From Mesonia phycicola (lineage in GTDB: Bacteria; Bacteroidota; Bacteroidia; Flavobacteriales; Flavobacteriaceae): a stretch of DNA of 64,000 nt. The notes below the pieces were generated by a model that worked only from the letters and a program-made list of their open reading frames with translations, was not told the DNA's origin and did not search any database. Shown one piece after another: positions 14,574 through 23,977 of this stretch. The position numbers and the translations under genes are program-made. The stretch spans positions 1 through 64,000 of the forward strand of contig NZ_FQYY01000001.1 in the NCBI RefSeq assembly GCF_900141885.1, given 5' to 3'. How positions within the stretch are numbered: the first letter of the stretch is position 1; every line of letters starts with the position of its first letter.

Positions 14574-15488
14574 TTATGATTTTCTGAATTGATTTGGAGA
14601 CAAACCGATATGCTTTTTAAAGTAATTGCTGAAGTGTGCAGTTTCTGAAAAACCTAACTGATAGGCAATTTCTTTAATGGAAAGTGATTTATTTTGCAAA
14701 AGAGTTTTTGCTTCTATAATTGTCTTTTGTGTTATCCATTCAGAAATAGTTTTCCCAGTTTTAGTTTTTATAACATTACTTAAATAATTTGGATGTAGAT
14801 TTTGAGCATCTGCATAATCTTTTACTCTAAATACTTCTTTTATAGTGCCTCTATTTAAATCTCTATAATGTTTTTCTAGCTGAACTTTAAATAATTTCAC
14901 AATTTGAGAACTACGGTTTCCTTCAAAAATAGGATTATAATCTTTCCAAAAGTAATCTTTAATTTTATATAACAATACTGCTAAAAGATGTCCAATAATT
15001 TTATTTTTATCGGTAACTTCTTTAATGTATTCTTTATTTATTTGTAAATATATATTTTCTATATCATTGAAAAATTTAGTGTCGGCAATTTTAGGACTTA
15101 CTGTTTCTGACAATAAGAAAGGGAATAAGTTAAATACATTTTCATCAACATATTTTTTTAGAAAAATCTCATCAAAAGTAATTAGGTAAACTTCTTCAAG
15201 TTTATCCCAATAAAATGTTCTGTGATTACTTGGATTTGTAAAATAAATAGAATGAGTTTTTACATTAAAAGTATTATCATCAATAGAATATTTTCCTTTA
15301 CCGTTTTTTATGAATATAAATGAAAAATAATTAGGTCTATATGAAGGCGATTGATAGGGTAATTGAAAACCAACATCTTTTAAATTATTTATTGTAAATC
15401 CCTTTATAGGCTTAACCCAGTCAATACGAAGATTTAATTTTTCATATAATTCAACTAAAGATTTAGATTCAGGATTGTCGTATTTCAT
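14574..15488 (-). CDS. AraC-family transcriptional regulator
   Basis: 304 residues. The N-terminal half is a cupin-like sensory domain (FSFIFIKNGKGKYSIDDNTF). The C-terminal 100 residues hold two helix-turn-helix motifs (VKDYADAQNLHPNYLSNVIK and SIKEIAYQLGFSETAHFSNYF) with the family ending GLSPNQFRKS. The gene precedes an SDR on the same strand, a common local regulator-target arrangement. The inducer is unknown. Confidence 0.85.
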   Translation of the reverse strand: MKYDNPESKSLVELYEKLNLRIDWVKPIKGFTINNLKDVGFQLPYQSPSYRPNYFSFIFIKNGKGKYSIDDNTFNVKTHSIYFTNPSNHRTFYWDKLEEVYLITFDEIFLKKYVDENVFNLFPFLLSETVSPKIADTKFFNDIENIYLQINKEYIKEVTDKNKIIGHLLAVLLYKIKDYFWKDYNPIFEGNRSSQIVKLFKVQLEKHYRDLNRGTIKEVFRVKDYADAQNLHPNYLSNVIKTKTGKTISEWITQKTIIEAKTLLQNKSLSIKEIAYQLGFSETAHFSNYFKKHIGLSPNQFRKS

Positions 15489-15727
15489 TAATCAACAATG
15501 ATGAGTTTATATTATCATTTTACAGATAAAATTTTATAAGTAAAGATAATAAAAAGGGTAAAATTCTATATTTAGAAGTGAATATTTATAATACAAAACT
15601 AACTTTAGCAAGAATGATATAGTTGTTATCATTCTTTTTTCTGTTTTTAAACTTTATTAGTTAATTTTAATTATCTAATATTTTCTTTAGTAATTTTTAA
15701 AACATTTTCTATCTAAATTCGATATTT

Positions 15728-16012
15728 TTAATGGCTGTAAGTATAACTCATTAAATACATTGTAACTAAGAATGTTAAAGCAAAAAAAATACTTGAAATT
15801 ACACTAGTTATAATAGCTGTTTTATTTTTATTAATTCGAAATGAAATTATAGATAGTACGAGTGTTATGAGAAAAAATATAGGAAATCCCAATATAAATG
15901 TTTCTGGAATTTTCCAAGATATAGGACTATCATTAAGAATTAATAATATAAGTACTACCAATACCAATAACATAGTAATAACCACAATATTTAATTTCTT
16001 ATGTGTTTTCAT
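15728..16012 (-). CDS. Small membrane protein, three transmembrane helices
   Basis: I chose the start at 16012 (MKTHKKLNIVVI), since the upstream Met at 16036 only adds a short Lys-rich lead. About 94 residues with three hydrophobic segments separated by short loops (one with RINKNK). No family recognised. A TACTTTTG element lies upstream on the minus strand (16174-16181). Confidence 0.5.
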   Translation of the reverse strand: MKTHKKLNIVVITMLLVLVVLILLILNDSPISWKIPETFILGFPIFFLITLVLSIISFRINKNKTAIITSVISSIFFALTFLVTMYLMSYTYSH

Positions 16013-16036
16013 ATAAAGGTATTTTTTTAATAGCAA

Positions 16037-16418
16037 TTATTATTTAGCCCTACTTTGGTTTTAGAGTTTACTTTTAAAGTATCAATATTAATTTTCAGTG
16101 TTTTAACTAACAATTTTAAAATATTTTTCTCTTCAAAATTAAAAAAAGTAAAAATTTATAATATACTGTATTACAAAAGTAGAACCTTATTTAACTTTTA
16201 GTTTTCTATTTGTAGATTATTTTATTTATAATGAAAATGTTTACTTTTTATCAAACTTTAAAGTTGACGAAAATTATATTAAAACAAGGATAAATGTTTT
16301 TTTGTAAATAATTAAAAGACTTAAAGTTTTAATATATAAAATATTGAGATTTGATTAATATTAATGTATTTTGCTAAAGGTGTAGTTTTAATTTGTAGAT
16401 AGAATTATAATTTAGAAA
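16037..16418. other. AT-rich intergenic region
   Basis: Divergent spacer of 382 bases. It contains a minus-strand TACTTTTG (16174-16181), a likely promoter of the small membrane protein, and near 16365-16375 a + strand TGTATTTTGC that may serve the next operon. Nothing else recognised. Confidence 0.5.
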
Positions 16419-16700
16419 ATGTTTAATAAAGCAGTTTTAAAATACGTACTAGATGTAAATATTTTTAATGTAGTATTTTGCTTATTAGTTGGTGCATTTT
16501 CTAGCGTTTTTTGGAGTGCTGTACTATTTTCTACAGTTGGTATTTTTGTGGGATATTTAGGTTTTAAAACCTTTAAAAAAAATGAATATTACACATATTA
16601 TAATTTAGGTTACACAAAAAAACACCTTCTAAAAAGAGTACTTTTACTTAACTTCTTTATATCTGTTTTTATTATTTTAACTTACCAATTGTTTCTATAA
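16419..16700 (+). CDS. Small membrane protein paired with an ABC ATPase
   Basis: 93 residues with two to three hydrophobic helices and a Lys/Tyr-rich cytoplasmic segment (KTFKKNEYYTYYNLGYTKKHL). The stop codon abuts the ATG of the ABC ATPase directly (16700/16701), so the two are translationally coupled. It is too small for a normal permease. It may be a truncated or minimal membrane partner for the ATPase. Such small partners are seen in flavobacteria, but I know no function. Confidence 0.6.
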   Translation: MFNKAVLKYVLDVNIFNVVFCLLVGAFSSVFWSAVLFSTVGIFVGYLGFKTFKKNEYYTYYNLGYTKKHLLKRVLLLNFFISVFIILTYQLFL

Positions 16701-17369
16701 ATGGATGTATTAGATATAGCCAACCTAAATAAATCTTACGGCAAAAAAACTGTACTAAATAACATTAAATTTAGCTGTCAGACAGGAGAAATAATTGGGA
16801 TATTTGGCCGTAATGGTTCTGGAAAATCGACTTTATTTAAAATAATATTTGGAGTCACCAAAGCAGATTCTATTCAGCTTAAAATTAATTCTAATATATT
16901 ACCTCAAAAAGAGGTTATAGCTTCCAAAAAAATTGGCTACTTGCCACAAGATAGCTTTTTGCCAAAAGAGTTAAAAGTAAGAGATGTAATTCCGTTATTT
17001 TTTTCTTCTGAAGAGCAACAAGACAAAGTTTTTTATGCACCACAAGTTTATTCTTTTGATAACGTAAGAGTTGGAGAATTATCTCTTGGTCAATTACGAT
17101 ATTTAGAATTACTAATTTTTGGCAACCTAAATCATCCGTTTATTTTATTAGATGAGCCTTTCTCTATGATAGAACCACTTTATAAAGAAGTGATTAAAGA
17201 ATTTTTACAAGAAATTAAAAAGACAAAAGGTATAATTTTAACAGATCATTATTACAACGATGTGCTTGGAGTGACTAACAGAAATTTTGTTTTAAAAGAT
17301 GCTACATTAATTTCTATTAACAATAAAAAAGATTTAGAAAAATTTAATTATTTAACTTCTAACTTATAG
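16701..17369 (+). CDS. ABC transporter ATP-binding protein
   Basis: 222 residues. Walker A GRNGSGKST (36-44), a Q-loop (GYLPQDS), a signature motif in slightly unusual form (LSLGQ within ELSLGQLRYLELL), Walker B FILLDEP, and an H-loop (LTDHYY). An export-type stand-alone ATPase. The only candidate membrane partner is the 93-residue protein directly upstream. Confidence 0.85.
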   Translation: MDVLDIANLNKSYGKKTVLNNIKFSCQTGEIIGIFGRNGSGKSTLFKIIFGVTKADSIQLKINSNILPQKEVIASKKIGYLPQDSFLPKELKVRDVIPLFFSSEEQQDKVFYAPQVYSFDNVRVGELSLGQLRYLELLIFGNLNHPFILLDEPFSMIEPLYKEVIKEFLQEIKKTKGIILTDHYYNDVLGVTNRNFVLKDATLISINNKKDLEKFNYLTSNL

Positions 17370-17576
17370 ATAAGCTTTACTCTACTCACCCCCTTTTAGC
17401 TAAAATAGTGCATTTATTACATACAATTTTACAAGCCTATTTTGCTGTAAAATACGACCTACTGACTATGAAAAATACGGAGAAAACCTCTTATTTTTTG
17501 CATAAATAATATTCCTATTTCTTTCCATATTTGAGCCTTTAATTTGTTTTAAAATAAATTTTTATCTAAGCAAATT

Positions 17577-18341
17577 ATGTTAAAAACGTGGATATTATTT
17601 CTATTAACAATTACCACTTGTTCTACAAGTTTAGCTCAATTTACTCCTCCAGGATTAGGGAAAACAAACTTAGCCTCTTGGTTTGCTATTGGAGTAAAAC
17701 AAAACCTTAATAAAGAAAAAACTATTAAATCTGCTACTCATTTTGGTACAGGAAGAGTTAGTGATCCAGATGACTATAATTTAGTAAAAAAACACTCTAT
17801 ATATGTTTTTAATGAAGAGGTTACTCATCAATTTAAAGATAACTGGAAATACTCTTTTGCGGTAAGTTACCGTTGGCAAAATAAATACCAATCTACACAA
17901 CCTTATTCTATAGATACACCTAAGGCTAGACAAGAACTAAGGTTTTATAGCCGTTTTTCTTACCTTAACTCTTATAAAAATGTAGATTATTCATTTAGTT
18001 ACCGACCAGAACTTCGTTATTTTTATAACCCAGATTTTAGTCCCGCTACTAAAAACACACAATTTCGTTCTCGTTTTAGAGGGAAAGCATCCTTTAACCT
18101 AAATTCTTTAAAAACTCAAAAAATTATTACTACCGCAGAATTTTTGTTTTCTACGACTAAAACCAGTAAGTGGAGCAGTTTTGAATATCAAGAGACTAGA
18201 TTCTGTTTATACTATTCTGTATTATTTCCTCAACAAAAAATCACTTGTAACTTAGGTTATATGAATGATTTGATAGGTAAATCTTCTATAACAAATGTGC
18301 ATTATCTTGCATTTGATGTGGTACTAAATAACCCCTTTTAA
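17577..18341 (+). CDS. DUF2490 outer-membrane-like protein
   Basis: 254 residues with a signal peptide of about 20 residues (TCSTSLAQ). The mature chain has alternating aromatic strands (YSFAVSYRWQNKYQS, LRFYSRFSYLNSYKNVDYSF) and ends LAFDVVLNNPF, as expected of a beta-barrel of the DUF2490 family. Function unknown. It is the last + strand gene before a bidirectional terminator shared with the convergent SDR. Confidence 0.7.
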   Translation: MLKTWILFLLTITTCSTSLAQFTPPGLGKTNLASWFAIGVKQNLNKEKTIKSATHFGTGRVSDPDDYNLVKKHSIYVFNEEVTHQFKDNWKYSFAVSYRWQNKYQSTQPYSIDTPKARQELRFYSRFSYLNSYKNVDYSFSYRPELRYFYNPDFSPATKNTQFRSRFRGKASFNLNSLKTQKIITTAEFLFSTTKTSKWSSFEYQETRFCLYYSVLFPQQKITCNLGYMNDLIGKSSITNVHYLAFDVVLNNPF

Positions 18342-18418
18342 AATAAATTAACTTGGTTTTATACTAGCAATGCCTTTCTCATTTTTGCTCTAAAAAACCT
18401 CAGCTAGATACAAACAAA

Positions 18419-18446
18419 AAAACCGCTTTAAAAGCGGTTTTTTTAT
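18419..18446. terminator. Bidirectional terminator
   Basis: AACCGCTTTAAAAGCGGTT (18421-18439) is a perfect hairpin flanked by A and T runs. It serves both converging genes. Confidence 0.85.
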
Positions 18447-18469
18447 GCATTAGAAGTAATTATAATAAC

Positions 18470-19309
18470 TTATTCAAAGTCACAATTTTTACCTAAACTT
18501 TCAAATTTAGCTAACTCTTCTATTAATCCATTATTTACATTTCCAAAAACTTCATAGGCAATTTTACCTAAAGGTAAATGTACTGGCGCTTCTTCTAATT
18601 GTGCTAACTTGTAGATAGCTTCAGCTGCTTTTGCTGGGTCTCCTGGTTGGTTACCACTTAATTTTTGTAAACCTCTTATACGCTCACCTACTGTAGATTC
18701 GTAATCTTCAATTTTAGTATTATCGTAAGCTGCAGAGCTTCCTGCCCATTCTGTTCTAAATGGTCCTGGTTCTACATTAGTTACTTTTATGTTTAATGGC
18801 TTTAACTCTGCTGCTAAAGCTTCTCCAATACCTTCTAAAGCAAATTTAGATCCGTTATAAATCCCTAAACCTTGAGAGCCTATACGCCCTGCAATAGAAG
18901 TAATATTAATAATATGACCAGAACGTTGTTTACGCATTTGAGGTAATACTTCTCTAATAGTAGTTAATACACCAAAAACATTTACTTCAAACTGTCTTCT
19001 AACTTCTTCATCAGAAATTTCTTCTACACTTCCCATAGCACCATAACCAGCGTTGTTTACTACTACGTCTATTTTTCCGAATTTATCAAAAATAGTTTTT
19101 ACACCATCTATAATCATTTCTGTAGAAGCTACATCTATAAGTACACCAAAAGAATTACCTGGACTCTCATTATTAAAAGCCTCTACTTGGGCTTGTTTTC
19201 TAAAAGTACCAACTACAATTTGACCTTGTGCTAATACTTCTTTAGCTAACTGCTTGCCTAAACCTGATGAAACACCAGTAATAAACCATACTTTTTTATC
19301 TGTACTCAT
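18470..19309 (-). CDS. Short-chain dehydrogenase/reductase, retinol-dehydrogenase-like
   Basis: 279 residues. TGVSSGLG (11-18), NNAG (85-88), Ser138, Tyr151 and Lys155. The long C-terminal region after the catalytic site (VEPGPFRTEWAG, then variable) is typical of the oxidoreductase/17-beta-HSD-like SDRs common in Bacteroidota. TFRKQ after beta-2 suggests NADP(H). Substrate unknown. It is divergent from the ketopantoate-reductase-like gene. Confidence 0.85.
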   Translation of the reverse strand: MSTDKKVWFITGVSSGLGKQLAKEVLAQGQIVVGTFRKQAQVEAFNNESPGNSFGVLIDVASTEMIIDGVKTIFDKFGKIDVVVNNAGYGAMGSVEEISDEEVRRQFEVNVFGVLTTIREVLPQMRKQRSGHIINITSIAGRIGSQGLGIYNGSKFALEGIGEALAAELKPLNIKVTNVEPGPFRTEWAGSSAAYDNTKIEDYESTVGERIRGLQKLSGNQPGDPAKAAEAIYKLAQLEEAPVHLPLGKIAYEVFGNVNNGLIEELAKFESLGKNCDFE

Positions 19310-19511
19310 TTTTGTTTTATTGAAAATTTGTAAAAAAATCTATTTATATGTCAAAATTACTAAAATTTTAAAGAATGCTAACTAAATGAAGTTAAACTCT
19401 GGTAAATAAATAGATTTAATATAATTTGAAATAATAATAATAAAAATAGGTTTTAAAAATGAGTAAATTTAACCATCATAACTTTTCTAGAAAAAGTAAA
19501 AATTTTAAGTA

Positions 19512-20435
19512 ATGAAAAAAATAGGAATTTTAGGAATGGGCGGCATTGGTAGTTTTGTTGGTGCCAAACTTTCTAAAAGTTATAAAAACAGTAACGAGGT
19601 AGAAGTAATATTTATTTGCCGTGATAAAACAAAAGAGGTAATTAACCATAAAGGCCTCACACTTATTACTTCACAAGAAACTATTACTGCTAATGCTAAT
19701 TTAACGTCTAACAACCCAGAAGAAATTGGCTTATTAGATGTTTTAATTGTTGCTACAAAGTCTTACTCTTTAGCAACTGCTATTAGTAGTTATAAAAAAT
19801 GTATTCATTCTAAAACAGTTATTATTCCTTTACAAAATGGAGTAGATGCAAAAAGTATTATTGAACACAATTTAGATATTAACCCTACCAATATACTAGA
19901 AGGTTGCATATACGTAGCTTCTAATATTGAACAGCCAGGAGTGGTAAAACATGTGGGCGGACCAGGTAAAATATTTATAGGAAATAATGACGAGCTCGAT
20001 TTTAAATGGGTTGAAAAATTGTTAATAGAAGGTGGATTAGATGTGGTTTACACCCATAACATTCAAGAAATTTTATGGAAAAAATACCTTTTCGTATCTC
20101 CATTAGCGGTAATGACGAGTGCTCTTCATATTACTTTTGGCGAATTAGAGGAAAGTACGGAGTACATGGAGATACTTGAAAAAATGATGAAAGAAGTGCT
20201 AAGTTTGGCCAACAAATTTAACATAACTCTAACCCATAAGGATATTGAAGATTCGTTAGCTATGTTATCTAAATTTCCGTATGCGTCTAAAACATCTCTT
20301 CAATTAGACATAGAAAATAAGAAACAAAATAATGAAAAATATAATCTATTAGATTTTGTAATTAATAATGGTGAAAAATTTGGTATAAACGTAGATACCT
20401 ACAAAGCAATGAATGAGAAAATAACCAATAAATAA
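19512..20435 (+). CDS. 2-dehydropantoate 2-reductase-like protein
   Basis: 307 residues, the usual length. The Rossmann loop GMGGIGSFVG, the ICRDKTKE turn, the VATKSYSLATAI region, PLQNGVD, and C-terminal catalytic features (WKKYLFVSPLAVMTS with Lys, KTSLQLDIENKKQNN) fit ketopantoate reductase (PanE/ApbA), which makes pantoate with NADPH for coenzyme A. Bacteroidota often carry several paralogues, so the exact substrate here is not certain and no symbol is given. A strong terminator follows. Confidence 0.8.
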   Translation: MKKIGILGMGGIGSFVGAKLSKSYKNSNEVEVIFICRDKTKEVINHKGLTLITSQETITANANLTSNNPEEIGLLDVLIVATKSYSLATAISSYKKCIHSKTVIIPLQNGVDAKSIIEHNLDINPTNILEGCIYVASNIEQPGVVKHVGGPGKIFIGNNDELDFKWVEKLLIEGGLDVVYTHNIQEILWKKYLFVSPLAVMTSALHITFGELEESTEYMEILEKMMKEVLSLANKFNITLTHKDIEDSLAMLSKFPYASKTSLQLDIENKKQNNEKYNLLDFVINNGEKFGINVDTYKAMNEKITNK

Positions 20436-20445
20436 TTCATTAAAA

Positions 20446-20492
20446 AAATATGGTTTACTCACTTAGGTGAAATTTAGTAAACCATATTTTAT
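20446..20492 (+). terminator. Rho-independent terminator
   Basis: AATATGGTTTACT (from 20447) pairs with AGTAAACCATATT (20476-20488), followed by T. It also bounds the downstream end of the IS110 element, which must lie between here and 20519. Confidence 0.7.
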
Positions 20493-20518
20493 ATTCCTAT
20501 TTAAATACACATCACTTT

Positions 20519-21511
20519 CTAGTTCTCTGAATTTACAAACTGCTTAACATGTAAAGAAGGTTGGTAATTTTCGTGATATGGAAAGCCTGATTTAACTACT
20601 GCAAACGCTTGTTTTACTAGTTTATTAGATACTGCAATTAAAGCTAATTTTTTACTTTTCCCTTTGGCTATTATTCGGTTATAAAGGTCACTACAGCTTT
20701 TATTGTTTTTACTAGCGGTAAAAGCACATAAAAATAATAGATTTCTTAATTTTTTGTTCCCTACTTTGCTAATTCTGCTTCGACCACGTATACTTTTCCC
20801 CGACTCTCTTATAGTAGGTGTTATGCCTACGTAACTAGAAAGTTGTGAAGATGTTTCAAATCTAGAAAATCCGTTAGTGATAATAATTAGAAAAAGTGCC
20901 GTCTTGATACCAATACCCGGAATACTTGTAAGCAAACAAAACTGTTGTGGATATGCTTCTTGAAGAATAATTAATAATCTGTTTTCTATTTCAGTAATTT
21001 CTTTAGACAAATGTTCTAAATCTCTCTGTAAAGACCTAAATACATACATAGAAGGAATGCCTAATATTTTCTCTGCGTGAAGTTTATTTTTAGTGACTGT
21101 TCTTTTTTTTATATAACTATCCATTAAGCTATACAGTTGTAAACATTCTGCTTGTGTTTTATTTTTTGCAGTATATAAAGTTACTTTATTAACTAGTGCA
21201 TAATCACAAATAGCCTTTGCATCACTCTTATCTGTCTTTATTTTAGATAATTTCATCTGTAAAAACCGTTTTACTGATAACGGATTTACTACTGCCACTA
21301 AAATAGATCTTTTATATAAATATTGAGCTAGCTGAAAATGATAATAGCCTGTTGCTTCCATCACTACTAAGCTGCTTTTTTTTAATTTTTTTCTGAATAA
21401 CCTAAAACCTTGAAAGTTATTTGCAAATTGATAATGCCCGTGAATAGTACTATAAACATCAAAAAAATCTTTACTAATATCTACTCCTAACGTTTCTTTG
21501 CATTTATACAT
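20519..21511 (-). mobile_element. IS110-family transposase
   Basis: 330 residues. The N-terminal RuvC-like DEDD domain starts GVDISKDFFDVY (catalytic Asp11) and includes VVMEATGYYHF (Glu) and KTDKSDAKAI (Asp pair). The C-terminal Transposase_20 domain has LTSIPGIGIKTALFL, SYVGITPTIRESG and the serine-bearing KGKSKKLALIAVSNKL region. It is intact. Less than 30 bases separate its stop from the panE terminator, while about 130 structured bases lie upstream. That is the layout of the IS110 subgroup, whose left end encodes a bridge RNA. Confidence 0.9.
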
Positions 21512-21550
21512 ATGCCTTGTTTTATTAGAAACTGCTTTTTTACAAAAACT

Positions 21551-21632
21551 ATAAAATAAAGAGAGTTGGTTATCGATGTTGTCGAAGTCTACGCTTCATC
21601 GTATAGCAGAACCTTTTCTCTCTTTATTTTAT
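21551..21632 (-). ncRNA. Candidate IS110 bridge RNA region (structured left end)
   Basis: On the transposase strand this 82-base region lies 40 bases upstream of the ATG. The outer stem has perfect 15-base arms (21551-21565 with 21618-21632). An internal loop (TT against TTTT) and GGTT/AACC come next. An inner hairpin uses CGAT/ATCG and GAAG/CTTC with an asymmetric bulge (21574-21601). Stems broken by internal loops are the architecture of IS110 bridge RNAs, which guide target and donor choice. It could alternatively be part of the SCO1 gene's terminator, though the loop is too large for that. Confidence 0.45.
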
Positions 21633-21650
21633 AAAAATGGGTAATATGTA

Positions 21651-22343
21651 CTATTCTTTTTCTAAAGCTTTTACATCTGTAATTAATTGTGCAATAGAAG
21701 CTCTGTTTAAACCATTATATATACCTCTAATGTGTTTATTTTTATCTATTAATAAAAAGTTTTCTGTATGTAAAAAATCATCTATGCTTTTCTCTTCTCC
21801 TAAATCATTTTCTACAAAATAAGACTCTCTTCCTAATGAATAAATTTGTTTTTTATCTCCGGTAACTAAATGCCATTTATTGTCTATTACGCCATGTTCT
21901 TTTGCATATTCTCTTAAAACAGAAACAGAATCTACAGAGGGCATTACAGAGTGACTTAGTAACAATACTTCAGAATTATCTTTAAACTCTTTCTGTATCT
22001 TAGACATATTATCTGTCATTTGCGGACAAATACCAGGACACGTAGAAAAGAAAAAATCTGCTATATATATTTTGTCTTTAAACGTTTCTTGCGTAATGGT
22101 ATCTCCCAATTGATTTACCAATTTAAAATCTGGTATCTTATGAAAGTTTTTTTCTTCTTCTGTATTAGGTGTTAACCAATTAGGTGTAAAAGATTTTTCA
22201 TTGTAATATGGTAAATAATCTGTTCTACTGGTTTCAGTAACTTTAATATCTTCCTTTTTCAATGTCTCTTTACAACTAACAAAAATACTTACTAATAAAA
22301 TTGCTAATATCTTGTAGTTTTTAATAATCGCTAATAACCTCAT
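21651..22343 (-). CDS. SCO1/SenC-family copper protein (lipoprotein)
   Basis: 230 residues, lipobox FVSC (Cys24). A thioredoxin fold with the copper site CPGIC (Cys102, Cys106) and the conserved distal His (His192 in FLHTENFLLID). SCO proteins deliver copper to cytochrome oxidase or act as periplasmic thiol redox proteins. Its start overlaps the end of the YwqK-like gene by 23 bases, so it is the third gene of a YHYH-YwqK-SCO operon. The IS110 element inserted just downstream. Confidence 0.9.
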   Translation of the reverse strand: MRLLAIIKNYKILAILLVSIFVSCKETLKKEDIKVTETSRTDYLPYYNEKSFTPNWLTPNTEEEKNFHKIPDFKLVNQLGDTITQETFKDKIYIADFFFSTCPGICPQMTDNMSKIQKEFKDNSEVLLLSHSVMPSVDSVSVLREYAKEHGVIDNKWHLVTGDKKQIYSLGRESYFVENDLGEEKSIDDFLHTENFLLIDKNKHIRGIYNGLNRASIAQLITDVKALEKE

Positions 22344-22935
22344 CTTCTAATTTATAACATGAATTTGCTCTTCGCATACCAAAAATACGTCCATTTTTAG
22401 CTTCATAATTAACATATAATGCACCGTTTTGTAACCAAGCTTTTTGTAGACCTTCTTCTTTCCCATCTACAAGTTGTCTTTTTTTTGCTAATTGTCCCGT
22501 TGGGTACCATTCTCTCTCTACCCCTTGTTTAACTCCATTTATATAGTGAGATTCTGCAGATAATACTCCATTTTCCCACCAGCTTTTATACACGCTATCT
22601 AACCTATTATGCTTATAATAAGACTCTATACGTAATACCCCATTTTTAGACCATTTTCTAGCTACTCCTTCTCTCTTTCCTTTATTATAGCCAATTTTTT
22701 CTCCCAATGTATCATTCTCATGATATTTTAAAGAATAACCAGAAAATGGTTTGTTGTTGTAATACCATTTACCCTCTAACTGATTTAATACTAAATTTTC
22801 TTTTAATACTTGTACGCTATCAATAACTACAGTTTTGCTTATTTCTGTAACTGTACTATTATTTTTCTGAAGATTGTTTTTAGTACAACTAGAGAATACA
22901 AATACAATAAATGATATTAATAAAAGTGGTTTCAT
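22321..22935 (-). CDS. MORN-repeat (YwqK-like) lipoprotein
   Basis: 204 residues, lipobox VFSSC (Cys17). Residues about 55-190 contain MORN-like repeats of the form NGVLRIESYYKHNRLDS, NGVLSAESHYINGVKQG, TGQLAKKRQLVDGKEEG. Database entries call this family toxin-antitoxin YwqK antitoxin, but in Bacteroidota it is mostly exported and a toxin role is not supported here. It is the middle gene of the operon, 6 bases after the YHYH gene and overlapping SCO1. Confidence 0.8.
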   Translation of the reverse strand: MKPLLLISFIVFVFSSCTKNNLQKNNSTVTEISKTVVIDSVQVLKENLVLNQLEGKWYYNNKPFSGYSLKYHENDTLGEKIGYNKGKREGVARKWSKNGVLRIESYYKHNRLDSVYKSWWENGVLSAESHYINGVKQGVEREWYPTGQLAKKRQLVDGKEEGLQKAWLQNGALYVNYEAKNGRIFGMRRANSCYKLEDEVISDY

Positions 22936-22941
22936 AAAAAA

Positions 22942-23751
22942 TTAGTAACCTTGAAAAGGACCAGCAAAAGCAATGTAAGATCCTGTGTTAGAATATAACT
23001 CATTAATAATATGGTAGTGATACTCTTCGTTACCATCTGTATATTGAGTAACCGAAGTATGACCTCCAGACTCATCTAAATCTGTTGGATATGTACTTGT
23101 AGAGTAACATTTACGTCCGTAAAGAAACACACCGTCTAAAAGTATACCTACTAAATTTTCATCATCATTTGAAAAAGCTTTTGGCTCTAAGTGATAATGA
23201 TATACTCCAGGACCAATGTGTGCACCTGTCCAATCTAAACTAGCAGCTGCTTGACTTAAAGCTCCGTTTCCTTCTTGATCGTTAAAAATTGAAGCTCCAC
23301 TTACAGCAATACCAATAGTGTTTAGCTCTGTAGCAACTGTACTTCCTGTTAAATCTGGTGTAGCATCTACAGTAATTGTTACAGCATTATTATTACTAGA
23401 CATAATTGATGGAGTAGTTTCTACATCTGGTTCTTCTAAATACAAATCGTTACCTTCTCCCCAATATACAGTTTCGTGATTTGGTAAGCCTGTGGTTTCT
23501 ATAACTACATTGCTACCGTCTAAATAAATAGTTGTTGCCTCTGTATTAAAAGCTTCAAAAGCTGCGTGAAGTTCTGTAGCAACTTCATCATCATCATCAT
23601 CGTCATCGTTATCTCCATCGTCTCCTTCACCTATCACCTCTTCTTCTTCTACGGTAGTAGAATCATCATCTGCGCAAGAAACAAAAACTCCTAAAATAAA
23701 TAAAACAAATAATGAGTATGGGAATAATTTACTTCTAACATTTTTCTTCAT
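22942..23751 (-). CDS. YHYH-domain surface lipoprotein
   Basis: 269 residues. The lipobox FVSC is followed by ADDDSTT and a long Asp/Glu stretch, the kind of acidic lead used for surface export in Bacteroidota. The YHYH domain has two His-rich motifs: GVYHYHLEPKA and EEYHYHIINELY, with GILLDGVFLYGRK between. The His pairs suggest metal (possibly copper) binding. Together with the downstream SCO1 gene this supports a copper- or redox-related envelope operon; that link is inference. Confidence 0.8.
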   Translation of the reverse strand: MKKNVRSKLFPYSLFVLFILGVFVSCADDDSTTVEEEEVIGEGDDGDNDDDDDDDEVATELHAAFEAFNTEATTIYLDGSNVVIETTGLPNHETVYWGEGNDLYLEEPDVETTPSIMSSNNNAVTITVDATPDLTGSTVATELNTIGIAVSGASIFNDQEGNGALSQAAASLDWTGAHIGPGVYHYHLEPKAFSNDDENLVGILLDGVFLYGRKCYSTSTYPTDLDESGGHTSVTQYTDGNEEYHYHIINELYSNTGSYIAFAGPFQGY

Positions 23752-23977
23752 AATTCTTCGATTTAAATTGATTATAGAATAAATGTATTTAATTACTCTT
23801 TAGGTAATTTATAAAGTCTGCGAAACAAATGATCTTTTAAGTGAATACGCCTATTTAGCCTTATATAAAATTCTTAATTAATTAAACATATAATAATTTA
23901 AAGGTGAATAATGTTAAAAATCCCTCTGATGGTTTCTGTTTTTGGTATATTCAAAAAAGTCTCTTAAATATATAGTT

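Noticed and set aside
21551-21632. Simple terminator of the SCO1 gene
   Set aside because: The outer stem encloses over 50 bases with further internal stems, unlike other terminators in this window, which have loops of 3-16 bases.
22321-22935. YwqK antitoxin of a toxin-antitoxin pair
   Set aside because: It is an exported lipoprotein with MORN repeats in an operon with YHYH and SCO1; no toxin gene is present.
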